This document shows, piece after piece, positions 48,965 through 56,625 of a stretch of 64,000 nt of DNA. Each line of letters starts with the position of its first letter. Within the stretch, counting starts at the first letter, position 1. The position numbers were made by a program, and so were the translations under genes. The notes beneath the pieces were generated by a model. It was not told where the DNA came from and made no database searches. It saw only the letters and a program-made list of their open reading frames with translations. This DNA comes from Steroidobacteraceae bacterium (GTDB lineage Bacteria > Pseudomonadota > Gammaproteobacteria > Steroidobacterales > Steroidobacteraceae): positions 203,110 to 267,109 of the forward strand of contig JAPZRU010000008.1 of NCBI GenBank assembly GCA_027531255.1, read 5' to 3'.

Positions 48965-50922
48965 GCACCGACCCGAACGAGACGAACGGCGCCGACGCCG
49001 GCGCCCGCACACCGGCCGCCGACGCGCCGCCCGGCGGCGTCGCCGCTACCGCGCCGTCCGGCGTCGACGCCGGCGCGATCGCGTCCTCGCTCGCTCGCAC
49101 GGTGCCGGCCGACTTCGACCCGAAGGGCTTCGTGGCCGCGCTGCCGAACCGCCCCGGCGTGTACCGCATGTTCGGCGCCGACCGCGAGATCCTCTACGTC
49201 GGCAAGGCGAAGAACCTGAAGAACCGCGTCGGCAGCTACTTCCGCGCCGACCTGCTCGACCCGAAGACCGTCGCGATGGTGCGGCAGATCGCCGACATCG
49301 AGGTCACGGTCACCAACTCGGACACCGAGGCGCTGCTCCTCGAGTACAACCTGATCAAGAAGCACCGGCCGCGCTACAACGTGGTGCTGCGCGACGACCG
49401 GAGCTTCCCGTACCTGTACCTGACGACCTCGCACGAGTACCCGCGCCTCAGCTTCTACCGGGGCACGCGCCGGCTGCCCGGGCGCTTCTTCGGGCCGTAT
49501 CCCTCGTCGGGCGCGGTGCGCGAGACCCTGCACCAGATGCAGAAGCTGTTCCGCATCCGTAACTGCGAGGACAGCTACTTCGCGAATCGTTCGCGGCCGT
49601 GCCTGCAGCACCAGATCCAGCGCTGCTCGGCGCCGTGCGTGCGCGCGATCGAGCCCGCGGACTACGCGGAGGACGTGCGCGCCGTGGTGCGCGTGCTCGA
49701 GGGGCGCAACGACGAGGTGGCGGCCGACCTGAAGGCGCGGATGGACGCGGCCGCCGAGGGGCTCGAGTTCGAGAAGGCCGCCGCGATACGCGACCAGCTG
49801 GCGGCGCTGAACAGGATCCAGGCCGCGCAGGTGATCAACGCGGACGCCGACACCGACTGCGACGTGGTCGCCGGCGTACTCGCGGCCGGCGAGCACTGCG
49901 TCGCGGTGATGTTCGTCCGCGGGGGCCGCAACCTCGGCACCACCACGTTCTTCCCGAAGGCGCCGCAGGCCTCGCCCGAGGAGGTGCTGGCGGCCTTCGT
50001 CGCCCAGTACTACCTGCGCGGTGCGGCCCCGCCGGAGATCGTGGTCGACACCGCGATCGAGGACGCCGACGTGCTGTCCGCCGCACTTGCGGAGCGCGCG
50101 GGCCACCGGGTCGCCATCCACGTCGCGCAGCGCGGCCTCAAGGTGCGGTGGCTCGAACTCGCGCGCGAGAACGCCGCGAACGCGCTGCGGATGCGCGCCG
50201 CGACGCACGCCGGCATCGAGGAGCAGCTCGACGCGCTCGGCGAGGCGCTCGGGCTCGCCGAACCGCCGCGGCGCCTCGAGTGCTTCGACATCAGCCACAC
50301 CCGCGGCGAGTCCACGGTCGCGAGCTGCGTGGTGTTCGGACCCGAGGGCCCGACGAAGTCGGACTACCGGCGCTTCAACGTCGAGGGGATCGAGCCCGGC
50401 GACGACTACGGCGCGATGCGCCACGCGCTGGAGCGCCGCTACCGCCGGGTGAAGGCGGGCGAGGCGCCGATCCCGGACGTGCTGCTGATCGACGGCGGCC
50501 CCGGCCAGCTCGCGCAGGCCGCGGCCGTGCTCGCGGAGCTCGACGTGCCGGTGCCGGCCGTGGTCGGCGTCGCGAAGGGCGCCGACCGCCGGGCCGGCCA
50601 GGAGCGGCTTTTCTTGGTGGGGCAGGAGGTGCCTCTTATACTGCCGCCGGACTCGCGCGCGCTGCACGTGATCCAGCGCGTGCGGGACGAGGCCCATCGC
50701 TTCGCGATCGCCGGGCACCGCAGCCGCCGCGCGAAGGCGCGGCAGGCGTCGGTGCTCGAGGAAGTGCCGGGGCTCGGGCCCGGGCGGCGCCGCGAACTCC
50801 TGAAGCAGTTCGGAGGACTCCAGGGTGTGCTGCGCGCCGGCGTCGAGGACCTTGCCCGCGTGCGCGGCATCGGCCACCGGCTGGCCGAGGCGATCTACGG
50901 CCACCTGCATCCCGACGCCTGA
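48961..50922 (+). CDS. uvrC: Excinuclease ABC subunit C
   Basis: 653 aa (E. coli 610). GIY-YIG nuclease domain NRPGVYRMFGADREILYVGK, KAKNLKNRVGSYF; UvrB-binding helix region MDAAAEGLEFEKAAAIRDQL; RNase H-like domain CFDISHTRGESTVASCVVF and LLIDGGPGQL; C-terminal HhH2 GVEDLARVRGIGHRLAEAIY. Makes both incisions in nucleotide excision repair. About 47 extra Ala/Gly/Pro-rich residues precede the domain; GTG 49102 would give the usual N-terminus, but the ATGA overlap favours 48961. Confidence 0.95.
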   Translation: MSTDPNETNGADAGARTPAADAPPGGVAATAPSGVDAGAIASSLARTVPADFDPKGFVAALPNRPGVYRMFGADREILYVGKAKNLKNRVGSYFRADLLDPKTVAMVRQIADIEVTVTNSDTEALLLEYNLIKKHRPRYNVVLRDDRSFPYLYLTTSHEYPRLSFYRGTRRLPGRFFGPYPSSGAVRETLHQMQKLFRIRNCEDSYFANRSRPCLQHQIQRCSAPCVRAIEPADYAEDVRAVVRVLEGRNDEVAADLKARMDAAAEGLEFEKAAAIRDQLAALNRIQAAQVINADADTDCDVVAGVLAAGEHCVAVMFVRGGRNLGTTTFFPKAPQASPEEVLAAFVAQYYLRGAAPPEIVVDTAIEDADVLSAALAERAGHRVAIHVAQRGLKVRWLELARENAANALRMRAATHAGIEEQLDALGEALGLAEPPRRLECFDISHTRGESTVASCVVFGPEGPTKSDYRRFNVEGIEPGDDYGAMRHALERRYRRVKAGEAPIPDVLLIDGGPGQLAQAAAVLAELDVPVPAVVGVAKGADRRAGQERLFLVGQEVPLILPPDSRALHVIQRVRDEAHRFAIAGHRSRRAKARQASVLEEVPGLGPGRRRELLKQFGGLQGVLRAGVEDLARVRGIGHRLAEAIYGHLHPDA

Positions 50923-50952
50923 GGTTCGCGCCCGCGTCCGAGGACTCCGCGC

Positions 50953-51519
50953 TTGAGCACCGTCTACAACCCGGCGAACCTGCTGACCTGGCTTCGGATC
51001 GTGCTGATCCCGGTGGTCGTCGGCCTGTTCTACCTGCCGTATGAATGGGGCGACATCGCGGCCGGCCTGTTGTTCGCCGTTGCCGGCATCACCGACTCGC
51101 TCGATGGCTGGATCGCCCGCAGGATGGGCCACGTCTCGCCGCTCGGCGAGTTCCTCGACCCGGTCGCCGACAAGCTGATCGTGGCGACGGCGCTCGTGCT
51201 GATCGTCTCGCGGGATCCCACGTGGTACGTGACGCTCACCGCGGCGGTCATCATCGGCCGCGAGATCGCGATCTCCGCGCTGCGCGAGTGGATGGCGGAG
51301 ATCGGCGCGCGCCGGAAGGTGGCCGTGTCCTCGCTCGGCAAGTTCAAGACCATCGTGCAGATCACCGGGCTGTCGATGATGCTGTTCCACGAGGACCTGT
51401 TCGGCCTGCCGATCTACCGGATCGGCCTCGTGCTGACCGTGCTCGCCGCGGTGCTGACGCTGTGGTCGATGGTGGTGTATCTGCGCGCGGCGTGGCCGGA
51501 CCTCAGCCGTTCGGCCTGA
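50953..51519 (+). CDS. pgsA: CDP-diacylglycerol-glycerol-3-P phosphatidyltransferase
   Basis: 188 aa (E. coli 182). TTG start. The CDP-alcohol phosphotransferase motif DSLDGWIARRMGHVSPLGEF then LDPVADK has all Asp residues. Five to six helices; inner membrane. Makes phosphatidylglycerophosphate for PG and cardiolipin. It lies between uvrC and tRNA-Gly, as in E. coli. Confidence 0.95.
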   Translation: MSTVYNPANLLTWLRIVLIPVVVGLFYLPYEWGDIAAGLLFAVAGITDSLDGWIARRMGHVSPLGEFLDPVADKLIVATALVLIVSRDPTWYVTLTAAVIIGREIAISALREWMAEIGARRKVAVSSLGKFKTIVQITGLSMMLFHEDLFGLPIYRIGLVLTVLAAVLTLWSMVVYLRAAWPDLSRSA

Positions 51520-51561
51520 AGCCCCGCCCCGGGGGCCTTCCGGCACCGCCGTGACGCGGCC

Positions 51562-51589
51562 TTGACACGGGCGGCGGGGTCACTAGAAT
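51562..51589 (+). promoter_or_regulatory. Promoter of tRNA-Gly
   Basis: TTGACA (51562-51567) and TAGAAT (51584-51589) with a 16-base spacer, 16 bases before the tRNA. The best sigma-70 match in the window. Confidence 0.8.
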
Positions 51590-52284
51590 TGTCGGCTCAC
51601 CGCGGGCGGGAATAGCTCAGTTGGTAGAGCGCAACCTTGCCAAGGTTGAGGTCGCGAGTTCGAGCCTCGTTTCCCGCTCCAGATGTTCCCCAGAAACCCC
51701 GGCTCGCCGGGGTTTCGATTTTCTGGGCCCCGGCGCGGCACGGTGCAGCCCCGCGGGGCGGCCGTCGAGCGTTGCGCACGGGGCTGGCGAGATCGCGGGG
51801 TTGCCGGTGTAGGATGCACCGGGCAGGGCGTCGTGGCGGAGTGGTCACGCAGCGGACTGCAAATCCGTGTACGCCGGTTCGATTCCGGCCGACGCCTCCA
51901 ATTTCCCTCACCCGAACTGCCACTTACGCCGGCCTCTTTGCCGCCCTGCTTTCTAGGCAGGGCTGAAGCAGGGGAGGTCCGCCCCGGCGCCGCCCGCACG
52001 TAGCGGCGTGCCCTCGGCGCCAGCCGCGCTGCCCCGAGCGCCGCCGGGTCCCGCGCCCACGCCCGCAGCCGGTCCTCGTCCAGCCCGAGCGCGGCGCAGG
52101 CCAGCGCCCGGCGCGGGTTGCGCTCGCGCGCCAGCCACTCGCGCGCCTCGGCCGCGACCGCCGCGCGCTCCGTCTCCGTCGCGACGAAGTCGCTCAGCGC
52201 GTAGACGCTGCCCTGCGCGTCGTCCAGCGCGCGCATCAGCACGGCGGCCCACAGCGCGCGGAGGCGGGCGTCGTGCTCGGTCAC
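51583..52284 (-). CDS. Satellite protein of unknown function, fused to host sequence by integration
   Basis: 233 aa as it stands. The first 100 residues are satellite-like: helical, Ala/Arg-rich (LWAAVLMRALDDAQGSVYAL, RRALACAALGLDEDRLRAWA). No stop occurs before attL, so the frame reads antisense through tRNA-Cys and tRNA-Gly and ends at 51583; the RRRPESNRRTRICS stretch is just reversed tRNA. Joining attL to the sequence left of attR, as in an excised circle, gives a stop two codons after the core. The natural protein is thus probably about 130 residues. GTG start, coupled to the gene before it. Confidence 0.55.
   Translation of the reverse strand: MTEHDARLRALWAAVLMRALDDAQGSVYALSDFVATETERAAVAAEAREWLARERNPRRALACAALGLDEDRLRAWARDPAALGAARLAPRARRYVRAAPGRTSPASALPRKQGGKEAGVSGSSGEGNWRRRPESNRRTRICSPLRDHSATTPCPVHPTPATPRSRQPRAQRSTAAPRGCTVPRRGPENRNPGEPGFLGNIWSGKRGSNSRPQPWQGCALPTELFPPAVSRQF
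51606..51681 (+). tRNA. glyW: tRNA-Gly (GCC)
   Basis: Full cloverleaf: acceptor GCGGGAA pairing TTCCCGC, D-arm GCTCAGTTGGTAGAGC, anticodon loop TTGCCAA with GCC at 51639-51641, TTCGAGC T-loop and an encoded CCA end. Equivalent of glyW by position after pgsA. Confidence 0.97.
51694..51715 (+). terminator. Rho-independent terminator after tRNA-Gly
   Basis: AAACCCCGGC and GCCGGGGTTT form a 10-bp stem with a two-base loop, then CGATTTTCT. The outer bases CAGAAA and TTTCTG-like sequence could extend it. It separates tRNA-Gly from tRNA-Cys. Confidence 0.7.
51810..51815 (+). promoter_or_regulatory. Candidate -10 box (TAGGAT) of tRNA-Cys
   Basis: TAGGAT lies 11 bases before the tRNA-Cys gene. Because a terminator follows tRNA-Gly, an own promoter is expected. 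No good -35. Confidence 0.35.
51827..51900 (+). tRNA. cysT: tRNA-Cys (GCA), site of element integration
   Basis: Acceptor GGCGTCG with CGACGCC, anticodon GCA at 51859-51861, TTCGATTC T-loop and encoded CCA. From the anticodon stem to one base past CCA it is duplicated at 62996-63040. The 3' half now in the gene was therefore supplied by the integrated element and keeps the tRNA intact. Confidence 0.97.
51857..51901 (+). repeat. attL, 45-bp direct repeat
   Basis: Starts CTGCAAATCC and ends GCCTCCAA; identical over 45 bases to 62996-63040. The first base outside differs on each side, so 45 bp is the exact repeat. It spans the anticodon loop to the tRNA 3' end, a usual target for tyrosine integrases. 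Confidence 0.95.
51943..51963 (-). terminator. Hairpin near the left end of the element
   Basis: GCCCTGC and GCAGGGC with a 7-base loop, 42 bases inside attL and downstream of all leftward genes. It may end the element's operon before the tRNA genes. No T-tract. Confidence 0.4.
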
Positions 52285-52285
52285 G

Positions 52286-52579
52286 TCAGTACCGCGCCCA
52301 CGGCCCGCCGAGCAGCACGAACAGCGCGCGGGCCGCCGGCAGCTGGTACGACACTCCGCGCCGGTACTCAGGCCTCGGCCACTCGCGCCCGGTCGCGATC
52401 ATCGCGACGAGCGCCGGGCTCGCGCCGTGCGCGCTGGCACACAGCTCCACCTCGGCGTCGGTCGCCCACCGCTTGTGGTGCTTCTGCAGCCGCGCGACAC
52501 GCTTCGCCGCCTCGACCGTCGGGAAGTCGAACGAGCGCATGAGGACCAGCACCGCCTCGTCGGCGCGCTCCGCGCTCAC
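52286..52579 (-). CDS. Satellite small protein, 97 aa, unknown
   Basis: Starts at GTG overlapping the upstream stop (GTGA) and ends one base before the next start. Sequence features: MRSFDFPTVEAAKRVARLQ, WATDAEVELCASAHGASP, and a hydrophobic LPAARALFVLLGGPWARY end. No recognised domain. Its place in an unbroken chain of overlapping starts and stops says it is expressed. Confidence 0.65.
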   Translation of the reverse strand: MSAERADEAVLVLMRSFDFPTVEAAKRVARLQKHHKRWATDAEVELCASAHGASPALVAMIATGREWPRPEYRRGVSYQLPAARALFVLLGGPWARY

Positions 52580-52842
52580 GGCCGCGTCTCCAGCAGCGCG
52601 GCGATCTCGGCCTCCAGCCGCGCCACCTCCGGGTCGTCGCCCAGCCCGTGGCGGCGGTACCGCTCGGCCGCGGAGCGCAGCGCGAGCAGCCGCGACTCGC
52701 GGGTCTCGCGCGCGTTGCGCTCGGCGCGCGACTCCTTGACGTCGGCGAGCAGGGTGGACTCTTGGGCGGCGTTGACGCCCACCGTCGCCGGGAACGGGCC
52801 GCCGTCCACCCGCGGCCCGAGGTTCAGCCCGCGCCAGCTCAC
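52576..52842 (-). CDS. Satellite small protein, 88 aa, unknown
   Basis: GTG start overlapping the upstream stop. The second half is charged and helical, probably a coiled coil (VKESRAERNARETRESRLLA, DDPEVARLEAEIAALLETRP). The first half has a Gly/Pro-rich segment (LNLGPRVDGGPFPATVG). No homologue recognised. Confidence 0.65.
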   Translation of the reverse strand: MSWRGLNLGPRVDGGPFPATVGVNAAQESTLLADVKESRAERNARETRESRLLALRSAAERYRRHGLGDDPEVARLEAEIAALLETRP

Positions 52843-53183
52843 GGCGCACCGCCGTTGAGCATCCGCCGGAACGCCACGATGGCGTCGCTCGGCGGCGCCG
52901 GCACCTCCGCGCCCGCGCGGGCGAGCACCTTGTCGGGGTGCACCTCCGCGAGCAGCTCGTCCAGCCGCGCGGCGTGGTGCTCGTCGGCCGTCCTGCCCGC
53001 GGGCGCCGGGCCGGCCCACTGCAGGAAATCGGGCGTGTGCCGGACCTCGGCGCGCGTGACCTCGTACAGCCCGCGGATCTTCTGCTCGCTCACGGCCAGC
53101 TGCCCGCGCAGGTGCTCGCCCAGCGCGCGGAACTCGGCGTCCGACAGCGCGGCCCACTCGGCGTCGTTCGTCGGGATCTTCAT
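52839..53183 (-). CDS. Satellite protein, 114 aa, unknown
   Basis: ATG overlapping the previous stop (ATGA). Acidic N-terminus MKIPTNDAEWAALSDAEFRA, central EQKIRGLYEVTRAEVRHTPD, then HHAARLDELLAEVHPDKVLA. Helical, soluble, no motif I recognise. Coupled on both sides, so part of the terminase-distal operon. Confidence 0.68.
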   Translation of the reverse strand: MKIPTNDAEWAALSDAEFRALGEHLRGQLAVSEQKIRGLYEVTRAEVRHTPDFLQWAGPAPAGRTADEHHAARLDELLAEVHPDKVLARAGAEVPAPPSDAIVAFRRMLNGGAP

Positions 53184-53836
53184 ATCGTGCCCTCCAGCTT
53201 CTTCGCGATCAGCTCGTCGTCGCCCGAGCGCCACGCGCGGATCAGCGCCGCGGCGCGCTCGGCGAACGCGACGCTCGCCTTCTGGACGCGCGCTGCGTTC
53301 ATGTCGATGTCCTTGATCAGGCCCACCGCCTCCGGCTCCAGCATCTCGCGCGCGACCGCGGCGAACTGCGCGTGCTCGGCCGGCGACATGCCCGACAGGT
53401 AGGCCGGGGCCGACAGCACCGCGGCGACGGTGCGGCGGTCGCCGAGGCGCGCCGCGTTCATCGCGAGCGACAGGCCGCCGTCGCGCTGCGACTTCAGGTG
53501 CGCGCGGACCTCGGCGTGCACCGGGTCGCGCCCGTCGCCCACGACGCGCGTCGTCACCTCCTGCTCCAGCGCGGCGCGCCGCTGGCCCAGCGCGTCGATG
53601 GCCCGCGCGAACCGGCCGACGGCGGACTCGAACTTCGGCTGCAGCGACGGCACGAGCTTCGCGCGGTCCTTCACGGAGCGGGCGAGGTCGTCGGCGGCGC
53701 CCGCGATCGCGTAGGCGTGGCTCATGGCCTCGCGCGCGGTGGCGAGCAGCGCGGGGTCCTTCTGCAGGAACTCGCCGCGGATGTTTTCCGGGTGCGAGTC
53801 GGGCGGAAGTGTCAGTACTAGCTTCGGCGTGGTCAT
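53180..53836 (-). CDS. Satellite protein, 218 aa, unknown
   Basis: The largest unknown protein downstream of the terminase. Almost wholly helical: REAMSHAYAIAGAADDLARS, VGRFARAIDALGQRRAALEQ, AEHAQFAAVAREMLEPEAVG. Its position after the large terminase is where a phage would have its portal gene, but it is less than half portal length and has no portal motif. A structural or capsid-redirecting role is only a guess from position. Confidence 0.72.
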   Translation of the reverse strand: MTTPKLVLTLPPDSHPENIRGEFLQKDPALLATAREAMSHAYAIAGAADDLARSVKDRAKLVPSLQPKFESAVGRFARAIDALGQRRAALEQEVTTRVVGDGRDPVHAEVRAHLKSQRDGGLSLAMNAARLGDRRTVAAVLSAPAYLSGMSPAEHAQFAAVAREMLEPEAVGLIKDIDMNAARVQKASVAFAERAAALIRAWRSGDDELIAKKLEGTI

Positions 53837-53846
53837 GGTCGTCTCC

Positions 53847-54050
53847 TCAAGGGGCGGCGCCGAGCGCCGTGATCTGTGAGTTGATGCTGGTCAGCTCCGC
53901 GCCCCACGCGGTGGCGAGCGCGGTCTGGCCCTGAGAGCTGGCGTGCTGCTGCGCCCAGCGGGCGCTGGACTGGAGTTGGCGCAGGACGAGCAGCCGGGTG
54001 TTGTCGGCGTCCCGCTGGTTGGTCTGCGTGTTGGTGACGGTCGTCGTCAT
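53847..54050 (-). CDS. Satellite small protein, 67 aa, unknown
   Basis: Thr/Gln/Asn-rich start MTTTVTNTQTNQRDADNTRL, then a helical part (LRQLQSSARWAQQHASSQGQ) and SINSQITALGAAP. Lies 12 bases after the large-terminase stop. Looks like a small virion or decoration-type polypeptide in composition, without proof. Confidence 0.6.
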   Translation of the reverse strand: MTTTVTNTQTNQRDADNTRLLVLRQLQSSARWAQQHASSQGQTALATAWGAELTSINSQITALGAAP

Positions 54051-54062
54051 GGTCGTGTGTCC

Positions 54063-55388
54063 TCAGTAGACGAAGTGGGTCGCGGTCGTGACCGGGCGGG
54101 ACTGCGAGTGCAGCACCGCGTAGCGGCAGGCGTCGGCGCCGTGGTCGGGCGCGGTGGTGTCGACGTCCTCGGGCCGCAGCTCGTCACGCGGCAGGTACGG
54201 CACCGTCTGCCACCAGTAGCGGCAGCGGCGCGCGACGAAGAGGCCGGGCTGGCCCGACTGGTCGCGGGCGGCCTGCAACAATTCACGCATCCGCGCCCAG
54301 CCGCTGAGCCGCGACTTCGCGGGCCGCTGGAAGAACAGCCCGAAGCGGCGGAACTCGCCGATGAGCGTGTCGTCGAGGCCGCGGTAGTCGTCGCAGACGC
54401 CGGACTTCGCGATGCCCAAGGTGACGCAGCGGTGCGTGATCGCCTCGGCGAGCTTGCCCGGCGGCCACTGCAGCCCGCGGTTGAGGTCCGCCGGCTCCGC
54501 GACGGCCAGCTCGTCGAGAAGCACGAGGCTGCGCGCGGCGACGCGGCCGACGTGCTCGCTGGGCTGCACGCAGAAGTACGCGACGCTCGGCGCGGCCATG
54601 CCGAAGTCCATCGCGACGAACGAGCGCCAGCCCTTGGGCTTCCGGGTGATCCAGTCGTCGGGGAGCATGTGCGCATCGGGACTGACGAGGTCGCCGAAGA
54701 ACGCGCCGCGCGCGATGGCCCAGTCGCCCGAGAGCCACGCCTTGAGAAGCGCCTCGTCGCCAGAACAGGCGGCTCGCAGTTTGCGTTCGTAGTCGGCGTG
54801 GTCGAGGTGCGGGTTGTCGAGGTACGTGCTGGGGCACGTCACCCAGGTCTCGCCTTCGAGCGTGTACGGGTGCCACGCCTGCTCATGCATGTACCGCTGC
54901 TGGCAGAGCTGGTGGAGGACGCCACCTGGGTTCATCGTGAAAATGCAGCGGAGCGGCACGCCCTCGGGCGCGCGCAGGTTGGAGCGCAGCAGCTCGACGC
55001 GGCGGGCGTCGCGCAGGGCGCCGAACTCCTCGACGACGAGCAGCGTGAAGCTCCGCCCCTGGAATTTGCGGTACTGACTCGGCTCGGACAGCTGGCCCAG
55101 CTCGACGACGGCGCCGTTGGGCAGGCGGAACACGTGCTCGCCGCGGTTGTGGCGCACGCCGTCGTAGGCCGCGTGCAGCAGCTCGGCGAGCGTGTCCTCC
55201 ATCTCAAGCAGCGCCTTGTGGGTCTCACGGATGAGAAGCGGACGGGCGCGGGCGCCGTGCTTCTCGACGTGGCGCAGGACCACGAGCAGCGCGCCGTAGC
55301 TCTTGCCGCCGCCGCGACCGCCCGCGAGCGCGAGGTTTACGGCCTCAGGCACGGACAGCACGGCCTGCTGGTAGGCGGTCGGCGTCAC
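54063..55388 (-). CDS. Phage terminase large subunit
   Basis: 441 aa from the GTG that overlaps the previous stop (GTGA); a GTG 33 bases upstream is also possible. Walker A LALAGGRGGGKSYGALL is near the start, Walker B plus catalytic Glu in FTLLVVEEFGAL, the coupling motif in IFTMNPGG, and the C-terminal RNase H-like nuclease has FVAMDFGMA, CDDYRGLDDT and DHGADACRYAV. Motor and nuclease are thus both complete. It cuts and pumps concatemeric DNA into proheads. No portal or capsid gene follows. Confidence 0.92.
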   Translation of the reverse strand: MTPTAYQQAVLSVPEAVNLALAGGRGGGKSYGALLVVLRHVEKHGARARPLLIRETHKALLEMEDTLAELLHAAYDGVRHNRGEHVFRLPNGAVVELGQLSEPSQYRKFQGRSFTLLVVEEFGALRDARRVELLRSNLRAPEGVPLRCIFTMNPGGVLHQLCQQRYMHEQAWHPYTLEGETWVTCPSTYLDNPHLDHADYERKLRAACSGDEALLKAWLSGDWAIARGAFFGDLVSPDAHMLPDDWITRKPKGWRSFVAMDFGMAAPSVAYFCVQPSEHVGRVAARSLVLLDELAVAEPADLNRGLQWPPGKLAEAITHRCVTLGIAKSGVCDDYRGLDDTLIGEFRRFGLFFQRPAKSRLSGWARMRELLQAARDQSGQPGLFVARRCRYWWQTVPYLPRDELRPEDVDTTAPDHGADACRYAVLHSQSRPVTTATHFVY

Positions 55389-55636
55389 GCCCACGGCAGG
55401 CGGCTCCGCAGGCGCGCCCACCGGGACGCGGGCTGGTCGGCGGTCATGCCCGAGAGCACGCGCACGGCTGACTCCAGCTCGGCGATGCGCATGCGCAGGC
55501 CCGACGCGTAGACCTCGGCGGCGCGCACCCGGTCGCGGGTCTCGCGGTGCTCGGCGCGCTCGCGGCGCAGGCAGGCCCGGACGTACTCGACGTCGGCCTC
55601 GGTCGGCGGCGTGCCCTGTGGGCGGTGGCGGTTCAT
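55385..55636 (-). CDS. Coiled-coil protein between terminase genes, 83 aa
   Basis: The ATG overlaps the stop of the small-terminase-like gene and its stop overlaps the large-terminase start. A long charged helix (DVEYVRACLRRERAEHRETR, VYASGLRMRIAELESAVRVL) suggests a dimeric coiled coil. Position suggests a terminase accessory or bridge; no homology recognised. Confidence 0.65.
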   Translation of the reverse strand: MNRHRPQGTPPTEADVEYVRACLRRERAEHRETRDRVRAAEVYASGLRMRIAELESAVRVLSGMTADQPASRWARLRSRLPWA

Positions 55637-56163
55637 GTCTCGTCGTCCTTCTGGTCGAGCACGCGCTGCTGGCTCGCGCGGAGCCGCGACATGTACTGGT
55701 CCATTGGCAGCGCGTCGGGGAGGTTGATGACCACGTTGGGTCGGGTGTCGGGCGCGTCGCCCTCGCGGTAGCCGTGCCGCGCCTTCAGCAGGAAGATCGC
55801 CGGCACGAACATCCCCTTGCGGGCGGCGGTCTGCAGCACGCCGAGCAGCTCGACCTCGTTGGCGGCGAGGCCGCGGGCGAGGGCGGCCTCCAGCCGCTCG
55901 TCGCGGTCGCGGAGCTTCCGCAGCGTGCCGGCCGAGCAGCCCAGGAACGCGGCGATCGCGGCTACGCTGAGGCCAGCGCCCGCGAGCGCCTCGGCCGCGC
56001 CGTAGCCGGCCTCCGTGCAGGTGTAGGAGCCGTCCGCGGCCTTCACGAGCGCGCCCGCGACGGGCTGCACCGCGAGCGGCGCCGGCAGGCCGGAGGAGGG
56101 CGCCTGCGCGGCCGTTTCCTGCGTGGCGCCCTGCTTAGCGGCGCGCTTCATGCGTCTAGCCAT
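55633..56163 (-). CDS. Small terminase subunit-like HTH protein
   Basis: 176 aa. A central helix-turn-helix (AGLSVAAIAAFLGCSAGTLR) is followed by an oligomerisation-like helical part (LAANEVELLGVLQTAARKGM, FVPAIFLLKARHGYREGD) and a C-terminal DQYMSRLRASQQRV tail. This matches the layout of phage small terminases, which recognise cos/pac DNA and load the motor. It sits two genes before the large terminase and just after a repeat block. ATG 56163 has GGAG upstream. Confidence 0.78.
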   Translation of the reverse strand: MARRMKRAAKQGATQETAAQAPSSGLPAPLAVQPVAGALVKAADGSYTCTEAGYGAAEALAGAGLSVAAIAAFLGCSAGTLRKLRDRDERLEAALARGLAANEVELLGVLQTAARKGMFVPAIFLLKARHGYREGDAPDTRPNVVINLPDALPMDQYMSRLRASQQRVLDQKDDET

Positions 56164-56350
56164 GGGAATCGGCTCCACGTTCGCGGATGCGCGGTCCGGT
56201 GTTCTGCGCGGAGGCCCAGTCGTGGCGGCTCGGCGCGCGTGCGCGGTGCAGGCGGGCATGACGTTGCTCGCCTTTTGCCGATCCGTCGGCGGGGTGGGGC
56301 GAGCGCCGCCGGGTGAGGTGCACGGTCGCGCCGGTTAGACCGGCCGCCGG

Positions 56351-56619
56351 ACCCGACGTGAACCCGACGGAGCGTTTCCCCAGCGATTCGCTGGAGTTCG
56401 TCGAGTTCGTCGAGTTAGTCGAGTAGAGAGAAGAGTAGGAGCAGCAGCCACCCGGCGCCGTCGCGCGCCTCTGGGCGCCCGGTCCTCTGGTCCTCGCGAC
56501 CAGACCCCGAAACACGCCGATCCCGCCGGACCCGACGAACCTCAGCGATTCACTGAGGTTTCGCGTCGCCGGGTTTCCTGCCCGTCGCCCGCAACCCGAC
56601 GGCAGCCCGCAACCCGACG
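56351..56619. repeat. Repeat block, candidate packaging site or replication origin
   Basis: Five copies of ACCCGACG at 56351, 56362, 56530, 56594 and 56612, and two palindromes sharing the core CAGCGATTC at 56380-56394 and 56538-56560. A tandem GTTCGTCGA triplet (third copy GTTAGTCGA) is at 56396-56422. The block fills the 460 bases between the replication gene and the small-terminase gene and has no coding sequence. Confidence 0.65.
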
Positions 56620-56625
56620 CCCGGC

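Noticed and set aside
56396..56422. Three tandem GTTCGTCGA-like repeats as a CRISPR or VNTR
   Set aside because: Unit of 9 bases, no spacers and no cas genes; kept only as part of the non-coding repeat block.
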